A DNA stretch of 64,000 nucleotides from Lysinibacillus pakistanensis (GCF_030123245.1 NZ_CP126101.1:2540501-2604500), one strand, 5' to 3'. Positions 16,827-26,155 are shown, numbered from the stretch's first letter. Made by a program: numbers and translations. The notes: generated from the letters alone by a model not told the origin.

Positions 16827-17795
16827 TTAAAAAGTATTTAGTTTTAATTTAAAATCTTGTGTATCGATACTGATAGTGCCCCCGATAGGTAATGTCATAA
16901 TAGGCTGTGTATGACCGAAATCCAAATCATAGATTACAGGAATATTTTGTAATTGCGGATGTTTATCTAAAATGAAATGAAGTTGTTCTTCTGTCATGTT
17001 GGACACTTTTTGAAAACGTCCAATTAATAAACCTTTTATACCTTCGCTAACTTGCAATAAAGAGGTTAAATCTCTTGCGAACAACTCAGGTATTATTAAT
17101 TCATCATCTTCCACATATAAAATGCAATCTTTTAAATGGGGTATGTACTCTGTTCCATGCAATAAATTAAGTGTACATAGATTTCCGCCAAATAGCGTTC
17201 CTGTAGTACTTCCTTTTGAATAAATTTTCCATTTTGTTTCTTCGTAAACACGATTTTCTTGGTCTAAAAACCATAAATCATCACTCCATTTTGCTGATGG
17301 CTGTAATAAGTATGACTCTTCGTTCATCAAACAATTTTTAAAGAAGGTCGTTTGATAATCTTGTAGCCCTGTCATTTGAAAACTTGAAAAGTGTGGGCCT
17401 GAATATGTGATAAAATTACATTTCGCTGTAATGGCATTTGCAAGTGCCGTAATATCACTAAAACCGCATAGTATTTTTGGATTTGCTTTTAGTAATTCAT
17501 AATCTATATAAGGAAGTAATTCATTACTATTAAAACCACCAATTACCGTCAAAATTCCCTTTACATTTTTATCTGAAAAAGCATCATGCAGATCCTCAAT
17601 GCGTTGTTCAATTGAGGAAGAACTTTGTAGATCACAGACTTCAACATGCTTTCCAAAGGTCACTTTTAATCCTAATTGTTCAAGACGCTTCTTTGCTAAC
17701 TGGATACCATCCTCAGATAATATTTTTATACTGCGGCTAGGTGCAATAACTCGAATTTCATCACCTTGTTTTAATTTCATTGGTATTCTCATCAT
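16827..17795 (-). CDS. S66 family LD-carboxypeptidase / MccF-like serine peptidase
   Basis: A 322-residue protein of the LdcA/MccF family. Visible features are the N-terminal DEIRVIAPSRS, the LTVIGGFNSNELLPYIDYEL segment and the nucleophile elbow CGFSDITAL with its catalytic Ser; the C-terminal Glu-His partners are probably in EDDELI and DFGHTQP. Family members trim L-Ala-D-Glu-mDAP-D-Ala peptides in wall recycling, or cleave peptide-nucleotide antibiotics (MccF). It overlaps the upstream HAD gene by four bases (ATGA), so the two are co-translated. Confidence 0.9.
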   Translation of the reverse strand: MMRIPMKLKQGDEIRVIAPSRSIKILSEDGIQLAKKRLEQLGLKVTFGKHVEVCDLQSSSSIEQRIEDLHDAFSDKNVKGILTVIGGFNSNELLPYIDYELLKANPKILCGFSDITALANAITAKCNFITYSGPHFSSFQMTGLQDYQTTFFKNCLMNEESYLLQPSAKWSDDLWFLDQENRVYEETKWKIYSKGSTTGTLFGGNLCTLNLLHGTEYIPHLKDCILYVEDDELIIPELFARDLTSLLQVSEGIKGLLIGRFQKVSNMTEEQLHFILDKHPQLQNIPVIYDLDFGHTQPIMTLPIGGTISIDTQDFKLKLNTF

Positions 17796-18526
17796 TTTAT
17801 TCCTCCAAAATTTTTAATGATTTTCCTAATTGTAGCAGGAATTTCTGCTCTATTAATCGTTTCAGTAGCATAGCGGTGGACATCATGATTTCCAATGCAA
17901 ACACTATGAATGGCATGTTCAAATAAACATTGATCATTACTGTCATTTCCAAACGCAATAAATTCATCAATCTTTAATTTATGAAGCCCCTTCACTTTAT
18001 TCACACCAAGTGGACTAATATCAATTGCATGTTCATTTTTATATGCTACAACTGAAACAGGTAATTTTAATACCTCTTGTAGCACCTCTTCTGATGGGTG
18101 AAACAGGATCAGCTTACATATTTGTTGCAATTCAGCAATATCGCGATTCTTAGCTCTTGTTTTATCAATATGTATGTAAACTGGGTGGTTGGTATCTCCT
18201 GTAAACGCATAATCCCAATCACTATCAGCTAAATAAGTTAATTGATTTGAGCGAATACAAGCGAAAAGCTGTTGTAAAATATCACTTTTGAAATATTCTA
18301 CTTGAATTTTCCCACATTCAAACGTGAAAGCTCCGTTTCCGCCAATCATGGGCAATTGTCGAAACTGCTCAGGTAAGACTGGTAGTAGATCACGAATAGG
18401 TCTGGCAGAAGCAAAGACAATTTCATGCTTAGCTTTTAATAATTCATCGAAAACTTCACAAATAGACACATCAATTGTTTTTCCATCGAAACAAATAGTT
18501 CCATCAATATCAAATACAAATTTCAT
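17792..18526 (-). CDS. Cof-type HAD phosphatase
   Basis: A 244-residue HAD-superfamily hydrolase with motif I FDIDGTI at the N-terminus, motif II SAR near residue 40, the Lys of motif III (NKVKGLHKL) and motif IV AFGNDSNDQCLFEHA. The middle holds a Cof/type IIB cap domain. Likely dephosphorylates a small sugar phosphate or similar; substrate unknown. It is the first gene of a two-gene operon with the S66 peptidase, with AGGAGCT before its ATG, and is divergent from a Crp-type regulator. Confidence 0.9.
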   Translation of the reverse strand: MKFVFDIDGTICFDGKTIDVSICEVFDELLKAKHEIVFASARPIRDLLPVLPEQFRQLPMIGGNGAFTFECGKIQVEYFKSDILQQLFACIRSNQLTYLADSDWDYAFTGDTNHPVYIHIDKTRAKNRDIAELQQICKLILFHPSEEVLQEVLKLPVSVVAYKNEHAIDISPLGVNKVKGLHKLKIDEFIAFGNDSNDQCLFEHAIHSVCIGNHDVHRYATETINRAEIPATIRKIIKNFGGIK

Positions 18527-18597
18527 ATCATCAGCTCCTGGTTCGAGTATAATGTATAGTAAGAATATTTAGAAGGACAGATGTCCCGGAGGTAACA

Positions 18598-19260
18598 ATG
18601 CAGTTCGAAACATTTACTCAAATTTATGGTTATACCTTTCAAAGGGAGTTCAAAAAGAATGTAGAAATCCGTAGGTATGACTCAAATGACTATATTTTAA
18701 AAGTGGGAGAAGCTATCGCTGGTCTCTATTTTTTATTAGAAGGGAAATATTATGTTTCTAGTCCTGAAATCACAGGAAAGGAATTGTTATTAAGATACTG
18801 CCAAAAGCCTGCCATTATGGGGGATGTTGAAATCTTTCAAAACTGCTTGGTTCAGTCAAATTGTATAGCTGCTGAGACATGTCTTTTGCTATTTGTACCG
18901 TATGCTCTCTATGAACAACATTTAAAACATGACAGTGCATTTACACAAATGCTTTTACAAGAGCTGGCATATAAACTTCGGACATGCACGATATCCTCTA
19001 GAGTGAACGCTCTTTCCTCTGTTTCTACACGTTTAGCTGCGTATTTATGTACAATTGAATCGACTTCACTTTTTAAGCAATATATTATGACAAACACACT
19101 GGATGAGGTGGCTTCACTTATAGGTACAACAAAAAGACATTTAAATCGGGTATTAAAGCAGTGGTCAGATGAAGGAATTATTCAGCGGAAAGAAGAAATG
19201 ATTCAAATTATCAACTGGAGTAAAATTGAGGAGATTTCAGAAAATGTACGATTTGAATAA
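18598..19260 (+). CDS. Crp/Fnr-family transcription regulator (YeiL-like)
   Basis: A 220-residue regulator. The N-terminal cyclic-nucleotide-binding-type beta barrel (residues 15-115) includes VGEAIAGLYFLLEGKYYV, and a C-terminal winged helix (150-210) has TLDEVASLIGTTKRHLNRVL as its helix-turn-helix. It lacks an FNR iron-sulfur Cys cluster at the N-terminus. A CGGAGG site precedes the ATG. Divergence from the HAD/S66 operon by 70 bases suggests that it controls that operon, itself or both (inferred). Confidence 0.88.
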   Translation: MQFETFTQIYGYTFQREFKKNVEIRRYDSNDYILKVGEAIAGLYFLLEGKYYVSSPEITGKELLLRYCQKPAIMGDVEIFQNCLVQSNCIAAETCLLLFVPYALYEQHLKHDSAFTQMLLQELAYKLRTCTISSRVNALSSVSTRLAAYLCTIESTSLFKQYIMTNTLDEVASLIGTTKRHLNRVLKQWSDEGIIQRKEEMIQIINWSKIEEISENVRFE

Positions 19261-19318
19261 GTTGTAGAATTATATTTACAGAAAATGTTCACTAACAAAG
19301 AAGACCATTGTTTAAGCC

Positions 19319-19364
19319 CTGCACCCAAAAAGTTTGATTTTTGACTCTAACTTTTTGGGTGCAG
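19319..19364. repeat. Perfect 16-bp inverted repeat between convergent genes
   Basis: CTGCACCCAAAAAGTT and AACTTTTTGGGTGCAG flank a 14-base loop. There is no T-tract on either side, so it is a long stable hairpin but not a textbook terminator. Confidence 0.6.
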
Positions 19365-19487
19365 CAGCTTATTATGAGAAACAAGGGCTTTTTATTTTTG
19401 GCATGAAATTTGGTTTGATTACAAATATCGAATTAACCGTTATTCTAATAAATGCTCTTTAATAGAAGCACAACTTTTATGACTATA

Positions 19488-20684
19488 TCAATTGACTTTT
19501 TGATAAGGTACTTCAACTCCTTCATCGATAAATAATTGATTCTCAACATCTACATAACTCATCGTATTGCGTACCCAATAATACGATTCATCTATTTTAT
19601 AAAGTGGCACAGACAACTGATGTTCAAATGAAATCATAAATTGCCTATCCTTTATGATTGTAAATCTTGTGTTAAGTTCATCTGCTAATTCATATTGACC
19701 TGTAATATCATCCTCATTAGAGAGCGCTAAAATTTCTATATGTTTTGGTGCGTCTACAGAATATTGTATTCCCATTATGTAATTCATAATTTCTTGTTCA
19801 TATTGGGGAAACACTTCTTGATTCGTTGCTAAAACAACAATATCCTTAGTGGATGTATTAATAAAAGCTTGCGCTGAACAACCGAACCATCCACCTGTAT
19901 GACCAACCCAGTCATCTTGAATGATAAAACCATAACTATAATGCTCAGCGACTTCTGTTGATGTTAACATGGATTTCATACTCTCTTTGCTAATGTACCG
20001 ACCTTGCAAAAATGCTTTTAAAAACATTGCTACCTCTGCCACTGTCGCATAAATACCACCGTCACCATATACATTATTATATTTTTCACTTTTGTTTAAG
20101 TATGGGTCATTATTTGCCTTTTTATATCGTTGCTCCTCATAATCATACATATGACCTTGTGCTTCGTATTGTCTTTTAGGCTGTGTTGTTGTACTAGTCA
20201 GATTTAATGGTCTTGCAATATATTGTTGTAAACATATTTCATACGATGAGCCGCTGACTTTTTCAATAATTTTAGCAAGTAAAACATAATTCGTATTGCT
20301 ATAAGACCAATGCTCATTCTGTGTATGTTGTGGTAGTGCCATTTCAACAAATGTTTCAACACTTATTATAAAATCTTCTGTAATATATTCTGGAATACCA
20401 GATGTGTGTGTAAGTAAGTGTGCAACTGTTACATTTGTAAAATGAGGTACGTTAAACCATTTTGAAATTTTATCTTCTAATTGTAGCTGTCCTTTCTCAA
20501 TTAGCTGAAATGTCATTACTGCTGTATACATTTTACTTAACGATGCTAGATTAAATTGTGAATTTCTAGAAATAGGATGTTGTTCTGAGATATCTTGATA
20601 ACCAAGATAATACTGCTGGATTTGTCCATGTTTCTCATAATAAACTGCACCATTAAACGAGATGTTTTTAAGTAAATCTTCCAC
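19488..20684 (-). CDS. Class C beta-lactamase-like serine hydrolase
   Basis: A 398-residue protein of the beta-lactamase/penicillin-binding-protein-like family (Pfam Beta-lactamase). The catalytic SxxK is SLSK at about residue 48, the YxN motif is YSNTNY at about 129, and HTGGW near 266 stands in for KTG. A C-terminal beta domain ends the protein. There is no signal peptide, so it is probably cytoplasmic and more likely an esterase or peptidase than a resistance enzyme. It follows a MarR gene in the same direction, with a shared palindrome (TTAGATATCTAA) before each. Confidence 0.88.
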   Translation of the reverse strand: MEDLLKNISFNGAVYYEKHGQIQQYYLGYQDISEQHPISRNSQFNLASLSKMYTAVMTFQLIEKGQLQLEDKISKWFNVPHFTNVTVAHLLTHTSGIPEYITEDFIISVETFVEMALPQHTQNEHWSYSNTNYVLLAKIIEKVSGSSYEICLQQYIARPLNLTSTTTQPKRQYEAQGHMYDYEEQRYKKANNDPYLNKSEKYNNVYGDGGIYATVAEVAMFLKAFLQGRYISKESMKSMLTSTEVAEHYSYGFIIQDDWVGHTGGWFGCSAQAFINTSTKDIVVLATNQEVFPQYEQEIMNYIMGIQYSVDAPKHIEILALSNEDDITGQYELADELNTRFTIIKDRQFMISFEHQLSVPLYKIDESYYWVRNTMSYVDVENQLFIDEGVEVPYQKVN

Positions 20685-20704
20685 TTGTTAACCTCCTAAA
20701 TAAA

Positions 20705-20728
20705 TTAGATATCTAACATATTAGATAT
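20705..20728. promoter_or_regulatory. Putative MarR operator before the hydrolase
   Basis: TTAGATATCTAA is a perfect 12-bp palindrome followed by CATATTAGATAT, a partial second copy. It lies just ahead of the hydrolase gene. The same palindrome occurs before the marR gene at 21192-21203. Confidence 0.6.
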
Positions 20729-20737
20729 GAAGAAATT

Positions 20738-21172
20738 TTATAATTCCTTCATCGCTATCCTCCTTAATTTTCCAACAATGCGTTCTAATTCGTCTAACTC
20801 TTTTGATGAAAGTTTGCTGTAAATTTTATCTGCGATCTGCTGTTCAACATAATCTTGCTTCGAAAAATACTCTAATCCATTTTCAGCTAACGTTATAAAT
20901 ACTTCACGGCGATTTTGTAGATTAATTTCTCGTTTGATATATTTATTCTTTTCCAACTTCGCTATTAATTGGCTAACTGCGCTAGAGCTAATATTCATTT
21001 CAATCGCAATTTCACCCACCGTAATACGTTTTGCTAAATATACAATATCTAATACAACGGCTTGTTGTGTTGTAATGCCGCTATTTAGATATTGCTTATA
21101 ATGTTTATATATCAAACGGTTTATCATATATTCTGCTTCATTAATACGCTTAACCTGTTCATATAAGGACAA
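20738..21172 (-). CDS. MarR-family transcription regulator
   Basis: A 144-residue winged-helix repressor. The DNA-binding part reads ITVGEIAIEMNISSSAVSQL followed by a wing with NLQNRREVFITL, and helices at both ends form the dimer. It starts at a TTG at 21172 behind TAGGTGA. Palindromes TTAGATATCTAA lie upstream of it and before the following hydrolase gene, consistent with self-repression and control of both genes (inferred). Confidence 0.9.
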   Translation of the reverse strand: MSLYEQVKRINEAEYMINRLIYKHYKQYLNSGITTQQAVVLDIVYLAKRITVGEIAIEMNISSSAVSQLIAKLEKNKYIKREINLQNRREVFITLAENGLEYFSKQDYVEQQIADKIYSKLSSKELDELERIVGKLRRIAMKEL

Positions 21173-21184
21173 AAAATCACCTAC

Positions 21185-21210
21185 TAATATGTTAGATATC
21201 TAATATATTA
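21185..21210. promoter_or_regulatory. Putative MarR autoregulatory operator
   Basis: TTAGATATCTAA at 21192-21203, extended on both sides by TAATAT/ATATTA, lies 13-40 bases upstream of the marR start and should overlap its promoter. Confidence 0.6.
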
Positions 21211-21465
21211 ACAAGTGATTTGTCATACGTCAATCTTATATAAAAAATGTCATAAAATCAGGTATGTTTACTAATTATACAAGAGGTAAAAAGTCTGTCA
21301 TTCAGTGGTAATATCTTGTCACTCAATGGTACAAAATATGTTGTTGTGGTAAAAATCTCCAGACGTAATCACCTGTTTTTTGTTGAAGTAATTGTGTAAG
21401 TCATTGGAGTTTGCTACAGGCTATTTTAAGAAATTTTCTTAAAAAGTTAATTATAATAATCTTAT

Positions 21466-21506
21466 TGCAATGTATATATTGCATAATGACAAATATAGTG
21501 TATAAT
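21466..21506 (+). promoter_or_regulatory. Promoter with overlapping inverted repeat for the membrane/XRE pair
   Basis: TTGCAT (21479-21484) and TATAAT (21501-21506), 16 bases apart, form a good SigA-type promoter. TGCAAT and ATTGCA at 21466-21483 form an inverted repeat that overlaps the -35 box, a possible site for the XRE regulator encoded downstream. Confidence 0.6.
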
Positions 21507-21532
21507 AGAATTATAAAATAGGGGGGATGAAA

Positions 21533-22048
21533 ATGATCTGGAACTCGAAACATTTGGATGAACGTGTGAAAAACCTGCAAAACAAAATCTATAAAGAAAT
21601 CTATGTGATTGTTATTATTGCCTGCATAATATCCATCATATATAAATTTACGACAATGGAAATGTCCTTACAAAATGTAACAACAGAATGGCTCATAATT
21701 TTAATCACATCTATTTATTATTTTATAAGATCGGCTTTTCTTGGCATTTTTACTGATGAAGTGGAGCTACACGATAGTAAGCATAAAGTTAAATTAAGTA
21801 CTAAATATATTATACTTGGTGTTGCGATGGGAATGTTTTTTGCCATTATTTTAGGTATTAACAGTGCATTTAACTACGCAGATAGTACTCAAGAAGCCAT
21901 CTATTTTTTCTTTCTTGTATTCTTTGTTTCATTGTTTATGTATGCACTATTCTTTGCAGGATTTTTAATGTTGATGTATGCAGCTGCTAAAAAGAAGAGT
22001 GATAAAGTCGTGCAACATATTTTAGAAGAGAAAGATAGCAAGTGGTGA
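21533..22048 (+). CDS. Four-helix membrane protein paired with an XRE regulator
   Basis: A 171-residue protein with membrane helices at about 24-42, 52-70, 95-115 and 125-150, and charged ends. It resembles the DUF6773-type proteins that occur with small XRE regulators; role unknown. The start is the ATG at 21533, six bases after GGGGGG, rather than the ATG at 21527, which touches the site. The XRE gene overlaps its 3' end by seven bases. Confidence 0.75.
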   Translation: MIWNSKHLDERVKNLQNKIYKEIYVIVIIACIISIIYKFTTMEMSLQNVTTEWLIILITSIYYFIRSAFLGIFTDEVELHDSKHKVKLSTKYIILGVAMGMFFAIILGINSAFNYADSTQEAIYFFFLVFFVSLFMYALFFAGFLMLMYAAAKKKSDKVVQHILEEKDSKW

Positions 22049-22248
22049 AAAGTGTGAAAAACATACGTTTGAAAATGGCTCGAACAGAGCATGATCTTTC
22101 ACAGGGAGAGTTGGCGGAAATAGTAGGTGTTACTCGCCAAACAATTGGTTTAATTGAATTAGGTAAATATAATCCGACTTTAAATTTATGTATTGCCATA
22201 TGTAAAACATTAAATAAAACCCTAGATGAATTGTTCTGGGAAGAGTAA
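22042..22248 (+). CDS. Small XRE-family (HTH) regulator
   Basis: A stand-alone Cro/CI-type helix-turn-helix protein of up to 68 residues: LSQGELAEIVGVTRQTIGLI then LGKYNPTLNLCIAICKTLNK, ending LDELFWEE. GTG codons at 22042, 22045 and 22054 are all possible starts; the last gives the usual MKNIRxxR opening. Overlap with the upstream membrane gene implies translational coupling. A terminator follows at 22273. Confidence 0.88.
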   Translation: MVKSVKNIRLKMARTEHDLSQGELAEIVGVTRQTIGLIELGKYNPTLNLCIAICKTLNKTLDELFWEE

Positions 22249-22272
22249 GCGTTGTCGTGTACATTATCAAAC

Positions 22273-22305
22273 AAACCAGGGACTCATAAGGAGCCCTGGT
22301 TTTTC
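22273..22305 (+). terminator. Terminator after the XRE gene; group II intron target
   Basis: A 9-bp stem AAACCAGGG/CCCTGGTTT with a TTTTT tail. The intron starts five bases after the T-tract, the usual place for class IIC introns. Confidence 0.88.
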
Positions 22306-22309
22306 ATTT

Positions 22310-24195
22310 GTGTGCCCGGCATGCGCAACAACTAGGTGGTGAAAGTCCACTACAGACTTGGCAGTAGGAACTGTTAGCAAAAGACAAGGGTGTCCATGGT
22401 GACATGGAATCTGAAGGAAGTCGGACGCAAAATCTCGAACTGACGAACAGAAATCAGATACAAGGCTGACTTGGGATGGATGAGCTTGCAAATCAAAGTA
22501 AAGTCCAATACTGCCCGAATCCCATACAGTAAATCTGGCAGTTACATGAGAGGAAAGTGGTTGTGCTTACCCGGGGAGATCTCTTGAGGGTTATTGAATT
22601 AACAATCAGATTAGTGATAATCGGATGAATCAAGAGAAGTCAGCAGAGGTCATAGTAGCTTTCTAACGAAAGTAAAGGACTGAACAATCTTAAATCTTGA
22701 ATGAACAAGGAGGTGAAGACATCCCGACAAAACACAGAAAACATCGAGGTAAAGACCAAAAGATGGCTACTTATAGAGGGTTAAGCTGGAAGTGAAAGAG
22801 TATATAAGAGTGTGTAGGGATGTAGACATGGAAATGAAGAAACAAGATGGTATCCATTTAATCGATAGAATCGTTACCAACGGCAATTTATGGAGAGCTT
22901 ATAAAAAGGTAAAAGAAAATGGAGGGGCTCCGGGCGTAGATGGAATAACAGTTCACGAACTAAAATCTCACCTGCGGAAACATTTTGAGCCACTCAAAAT
23001 CAAGCTAAGAGATGGCACTTACCAACCGCAACCAGTGAAAAGGGTGGCTATTCCAAAATCGGATGGCACGAAGAGATATTTAGGGATTCCTTGCGTACTC
23101 GACCGGGTAGTCCAACAAGCGATTCTACAAGTAATTGATCCAATCATTGATCCGCATTTTTCAAAGAAAAGTTTCGGCTTCCGGAAAGGAAGAAACGCAC
23201 ATCAAGCAATCGAACTCGCCGAACAATACTATCAAGAAGGATATCGAACGGTGGTGGACTGTGATTTAAAAAGCTATTTTGATACAATCCATCACCAACG
23301 ACTAAGAGCGTATCTAGAAGAATTCATTACAGATAAGATTGTCCTCAAACTCATTTGGAAATTCTTACGTTCAGGTATTCTTGATAAAGATACTTACGTT
23401 GAAACAACGGAGGGAGCTCCGCAAGGTGGTCCGCTGTCTCCTATTCTAGCAAATGTTTACTTAAATAAACTAGATAGAGAACTGGAAAAACGAGGACATC
23501 GTTTTATCCGATACGCGGATGACTTTGTGATATACGTGAAAACGCCTAGAGCGGGAGAACGTGTCATGGCAAGTGTGAAGAAATATATCGAAGAAAATTT
23601 AGGTCTAACGATTAATGAAAAGAAAAGTAAAGTATGCGGTGCAACAAGCGCTACATTCCTAGGTTTTAACATACAAAACTTAAAGGGAAAGTTGGATGCC
23701 GACCGAGTAAATCTGCTAAACAACGATTCAAAGATAAATTAAGAAAATTAACGAATCGAAAAATAGCAGGAACGTTTGAAGAGATTGCGAAAAGAATCAA
23801 TCAAACAACGGTTGGATGGATTAATTACTATGGAATTGCCAATATGAAAGCCTTCATAAAAGAAACACAAGGTTGGTTAAACCATCGATTGCGTCAACTC
23901 ATCTTGAAGAGATGGAAGAAACCAAAAACGAAATATGCGAAACTACGTCAATATGGAATTGACCATGATGATGCGATGAAAATAGCCTATTCGAGAAAAG
24001 GGTATTGGCGACTATCGAGAAACGAGATTATCCATCGAGCGATAACAAATGAAAAGCTCACAAAGTGGGGATTGAAAGATATAACCCAGCTTTATGAGCT
24101 CAGATACTTAAGGGATTGAACCGCCGTATACGGAACCGTACGTACGGTGGTGTGAGAGGTCGACTAGTCAATTAATGGCTAGTCTCCTACTCGAT
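22310..24195 (+). mobile_element. Group IIC intron (bacterial class C)
   Basis: The 5' end GTGTGCCCGGCATGCG, the segment GGGTGTCC(A)TGG(T)GACATGGAATCTGAAGG, and ACCCGGGGAGATCT match in order what I recall of the Oceanobacillus iheyensis class IIC ribozyme. An RT-maturase frame fills domain IV. Domain V is seen near 24120-24160 (CCGTATACGG, then CGTACGTACGGTGG), domain VI at about 24161-24190, with the 3' end near CTACTCGAT (24195). It sits just behind the terminator of the XRE gene and convergent to the MATE gene. The ends are inferred from consensus. Confidence 0.85.
22792..24119 (+). pseudogene. ltrA: Group II intron reverse transcriptase/maturase, frameshifted
   Basis: The first part (22792-23742) has the RT palm and fingers: GAPGVDGIT, RYLGIPCVLDRVVQQAI, DLKSYFDTI, GAPQGGPLSP and the catalytic YADDF. 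After IQNLKGK the frame is lost. Inserting one A in the run at 23682-23684 restores KGKVGCRPSKSAKQRF and runs without stops through the maturase X/GIIM domain (VGWINYYGIANMKAFI, LRQLILKRWKKPKTK) to 24119. So a single-base deletion, real or a sequencing error, separates RT from maturase. The start may be the GTG at 22792 or the ATG at 22828. Confidence 0.88.
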
Positions 24196-24225
24196 TTTCT
24201 TGATAGGGTAATGGTGAATATTGGA

Positions 24226-25602
24226 TTAATCGCTTAGCATTGCTTTTAAAGTTCGTTTTTGCCAGCCTAGCTTGAAATATGCATACTGTAACACAAAATG
24301 TACGCAGAAGGTAACAGGGTAGGCTAACCAGACACCATTTAACTCGAGTGAAGTGTGATGTGATAGTATAAACGCTAATGGCACCTCAACAACCCAAATG
24401 GCAATAACTAAGAAGATGGTTGGCCATAAAACTACTCCTGTAGCTCTCATCGTAGCTGAAACTGTTTGTGTATGTCCAAAAATTAAATAGCTCCAAAATG
24501 TAATATATAAATAATCCTTAGCGATTAGCACAGTATTATGTGAATCTATAAATAAAGATAGGATAGGCTCCGCAAATAAATACATGATTAAAATAATGAG
24601 GCCGCCTAAAATATAGTTAATACGCACACCTAAGAGACGGATTTTTTTGATCATTTCCGTAGAGTTTGCACCTAGAGCTTGGGCAACAAATACTGAGGTT
24701 GCAATCGCTATACTCATCGCTGGTACTTGTGCATAGCTCGCTACCTGATTAACCACACCATAGGCAGCAGTAGCATCTGAGCCATAGACATTTACAAAGC
24801 CAATAACTGCAATTTCCGCTACAGAAATTGCCACCATACTAATACTTGATGGAATCGCTAGTTTTAATAAGGAAACTAAGATGTCTTTCTTTAATTTGAA
24901 ATGCTTTAAAATTGATTTGTCTAAACGCAGTAAATGCTTTGTTTTGTGCAGGTATCCTAGTAATAATAGCATCGTTACAAGATTGGATAAAACAGAAGCA
25001 TAGGCAGCGCCATTTAAGCCAAACTTAGGCAGTCCTAACCAACCAAATACTAACGGAGGAAGAAATGCGATATTTAAAACTACACTGATTACTAAAAATA
25101 AAAAGGGTGTTTTTGAATCGCCAACACCGCGCATAAAGGTTGTATACACAAAATACCAAAACATAATTGGAAGTGTGAAAAATAATATTTGGGCATAGCT
25201 AATACTCGGCTCTAATATGTTGGCGGGTGTTTGCATAAAGCGTAAAATCCATTCTATGAAAAACCCTCCGAAAATGGCAACAGCAATTGATAATATTGTC
25301 GTAAAGGCGAGGGTTACCCCGACAACCTCCTTCATTTTCTCATGATTGCCAGCTCCGTAAGTTTGCCCAACCAAAATTGAGCTCCCTGAGCCAATGCCAA
25401 TCGCAAATGCCATTAAAAAGAAGAAAAATGGAAAAAATGCAGAAATTGCTGCTAGTGCATCGACACCTAAATTGCGTCCAACAATAAACATCCCAAATAC
25501 CTGTCCTAATGATTGCAAGACATTCGCTAGCATAACAGGAATTAAAAAGTTGAAGAAAGATTTTTGTAGTTTTTTATCATCTTGTAGTAGCTGTTCGTTC
25601 AT
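24226..25602 (-). CDS. MATE-family multidrug efflux transporter
   Basis: A 458-residue, 12-helix membrane transporter of the MATE (NorM/DinF-like) family, with two homologous halves (VMLANVLQSLGQVFGMFIVG in the first, AIPSSISMVAISVAEIAVIG in the second). Such proteins export cationic drugs using Na+ or H+. AAGGAGATAACATA precedes the ATG. It follows a DUF6530 gene by 25 bases in one operon with a palindromic operator upstream. The group II intron lies directly downstream. Confidence 0.93.
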   Translation of the reverse strand: MNEQLLQDDKKLQKSFFNFLIPVMLANVLQSLGQVFGMFIVGRNLGVDALAAISAFFPFFFFLMAFAIGIGSGSSILVGQTYGAGNHEKMKEVVGVTLAFTTILSIAVAIFGGFFIEWILRFMQTPANILEPSISYAQILFFTLPIMFWYFVYTTFMRGVGDSKTPFLFLVISVVLNIAFLPPLVFGWLGLPKFGLNGAAYASVLSNLVTMLLLLGYLHKTKHLLRLDKSILKHFKLKKDILVSLLKLAIPSSISMVAISVAEIAVIGFVNVYGSDATAAYGVVNQVASYAQVPAMSIAIATSVFVAQALGANSTEMIKKIRLLGVRINYILGGLIILIMYLFAEPILSLFIDSHNTVLIAKDYLYITFWSYLIFGHTQTVSATMRATGVVLWPTIFLVIAIWVVEVPLAFILSHHTSLELNGVWLAYPVTFCVHFVLQYAYFKLGWQKRTLKAMLSD

Positions 25603-25627
25603 TATGTTATCTCCTTAAGTCATGACA

Positions 25628-26107
25628 TTAATAGCCCATATCCTTTAAAATACGTGATAGTGTGCGTAAACGTTCTCCAATAAGTTCACCATTATCACTC
25701 AATGCTTGTTGAAAGAGCTGAATATCCTCATTAATTTGTTCATTTTCTGTGCATACTTCCACTGTCATGGCATCACCTTGTAAGCCAACACGTTTAAGTA
25801 CTGGGTTGTTTTCGTCATATAAATTTTCATAGCGATAAGCATCCTTAAAATAAAGCTGGGCTTCACACACTAAAATAGCGAGGTCAAGTACACGATGAAG
25901 AGGAAGTTCCTCCGATTGGCGAGACCATTTACCACCAGTATGACGCCACACCTTGGCAGAAATATCAACCTTCCCTCGATCGTTCCATTGAGCTAAGCCA
26001 AGTGATAGGCCCTGTGCATCAGTATGATAGGCAGTACGTCCATCAATATTGGCGTAATTTTCAGCCACAATAACTGGTTTATGTTTTAAATGCGTAGGTA
26101 TTTTCAT
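25628..26107 (-). CDS. DUF6530-family protein
   Basis: A 159-residue soluble protein beginning MKIPTHLKHKPVIVAENYAN, with a central DGRTAYHTDAQGLSLGLAQW and a conserved VWRHTGGKWSRQSEELPLHR. It matches DUF6530 as I remember it; biochemical role unknown. AAGGAGTTTTAACAA precedes the ATG. It is the first gene of an operon with the MATE transporter, so it may serve as an accessory or sensor of that exporter (inferred). Confidence 0.75.
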   Translation of the reverse strand: MKIPTHLKHKPVIVAENYANIDGRTAYHTDAQGLSLGLAQWNDRGKVDISAKVWRHTGGKWSRQSEELPLHRVLDLAILVCEAQLYFKDAYRYENLYDENNPVLKRVGLQGDAMTVEVCTENEQINEDIQLFQQALSDNGELIGERLRTLSRILKDMGY

Positions 26108-26136
26108 TTGTTAAAACTCCTTATTCATTTATATTT

Positions 26137-26155
26137 AGTAATTTAGTAAATTACT
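26137..26155. promoter_or_regulatory. 19-bp palindromic operator before DUF6530-MATE
   Basis: AGTAATTTAGTAAATTACT is a perfect palindrome about one central base, 30 bases upstream of the operon start; a further half-site GTTAGTAAAT follows. It suits a TetR- or MarR-type repressor, but no such gene lies next to it. Confidence 0.6.

Noticed and set aside
19488..20684. Secreted beta-lactamase conferring resistance
   Set aside because: Motifs are of the broad serine-hydrolase family, but there is no signal peptide and the KTG box is replaced by HTG, so a resistance call is not supported.
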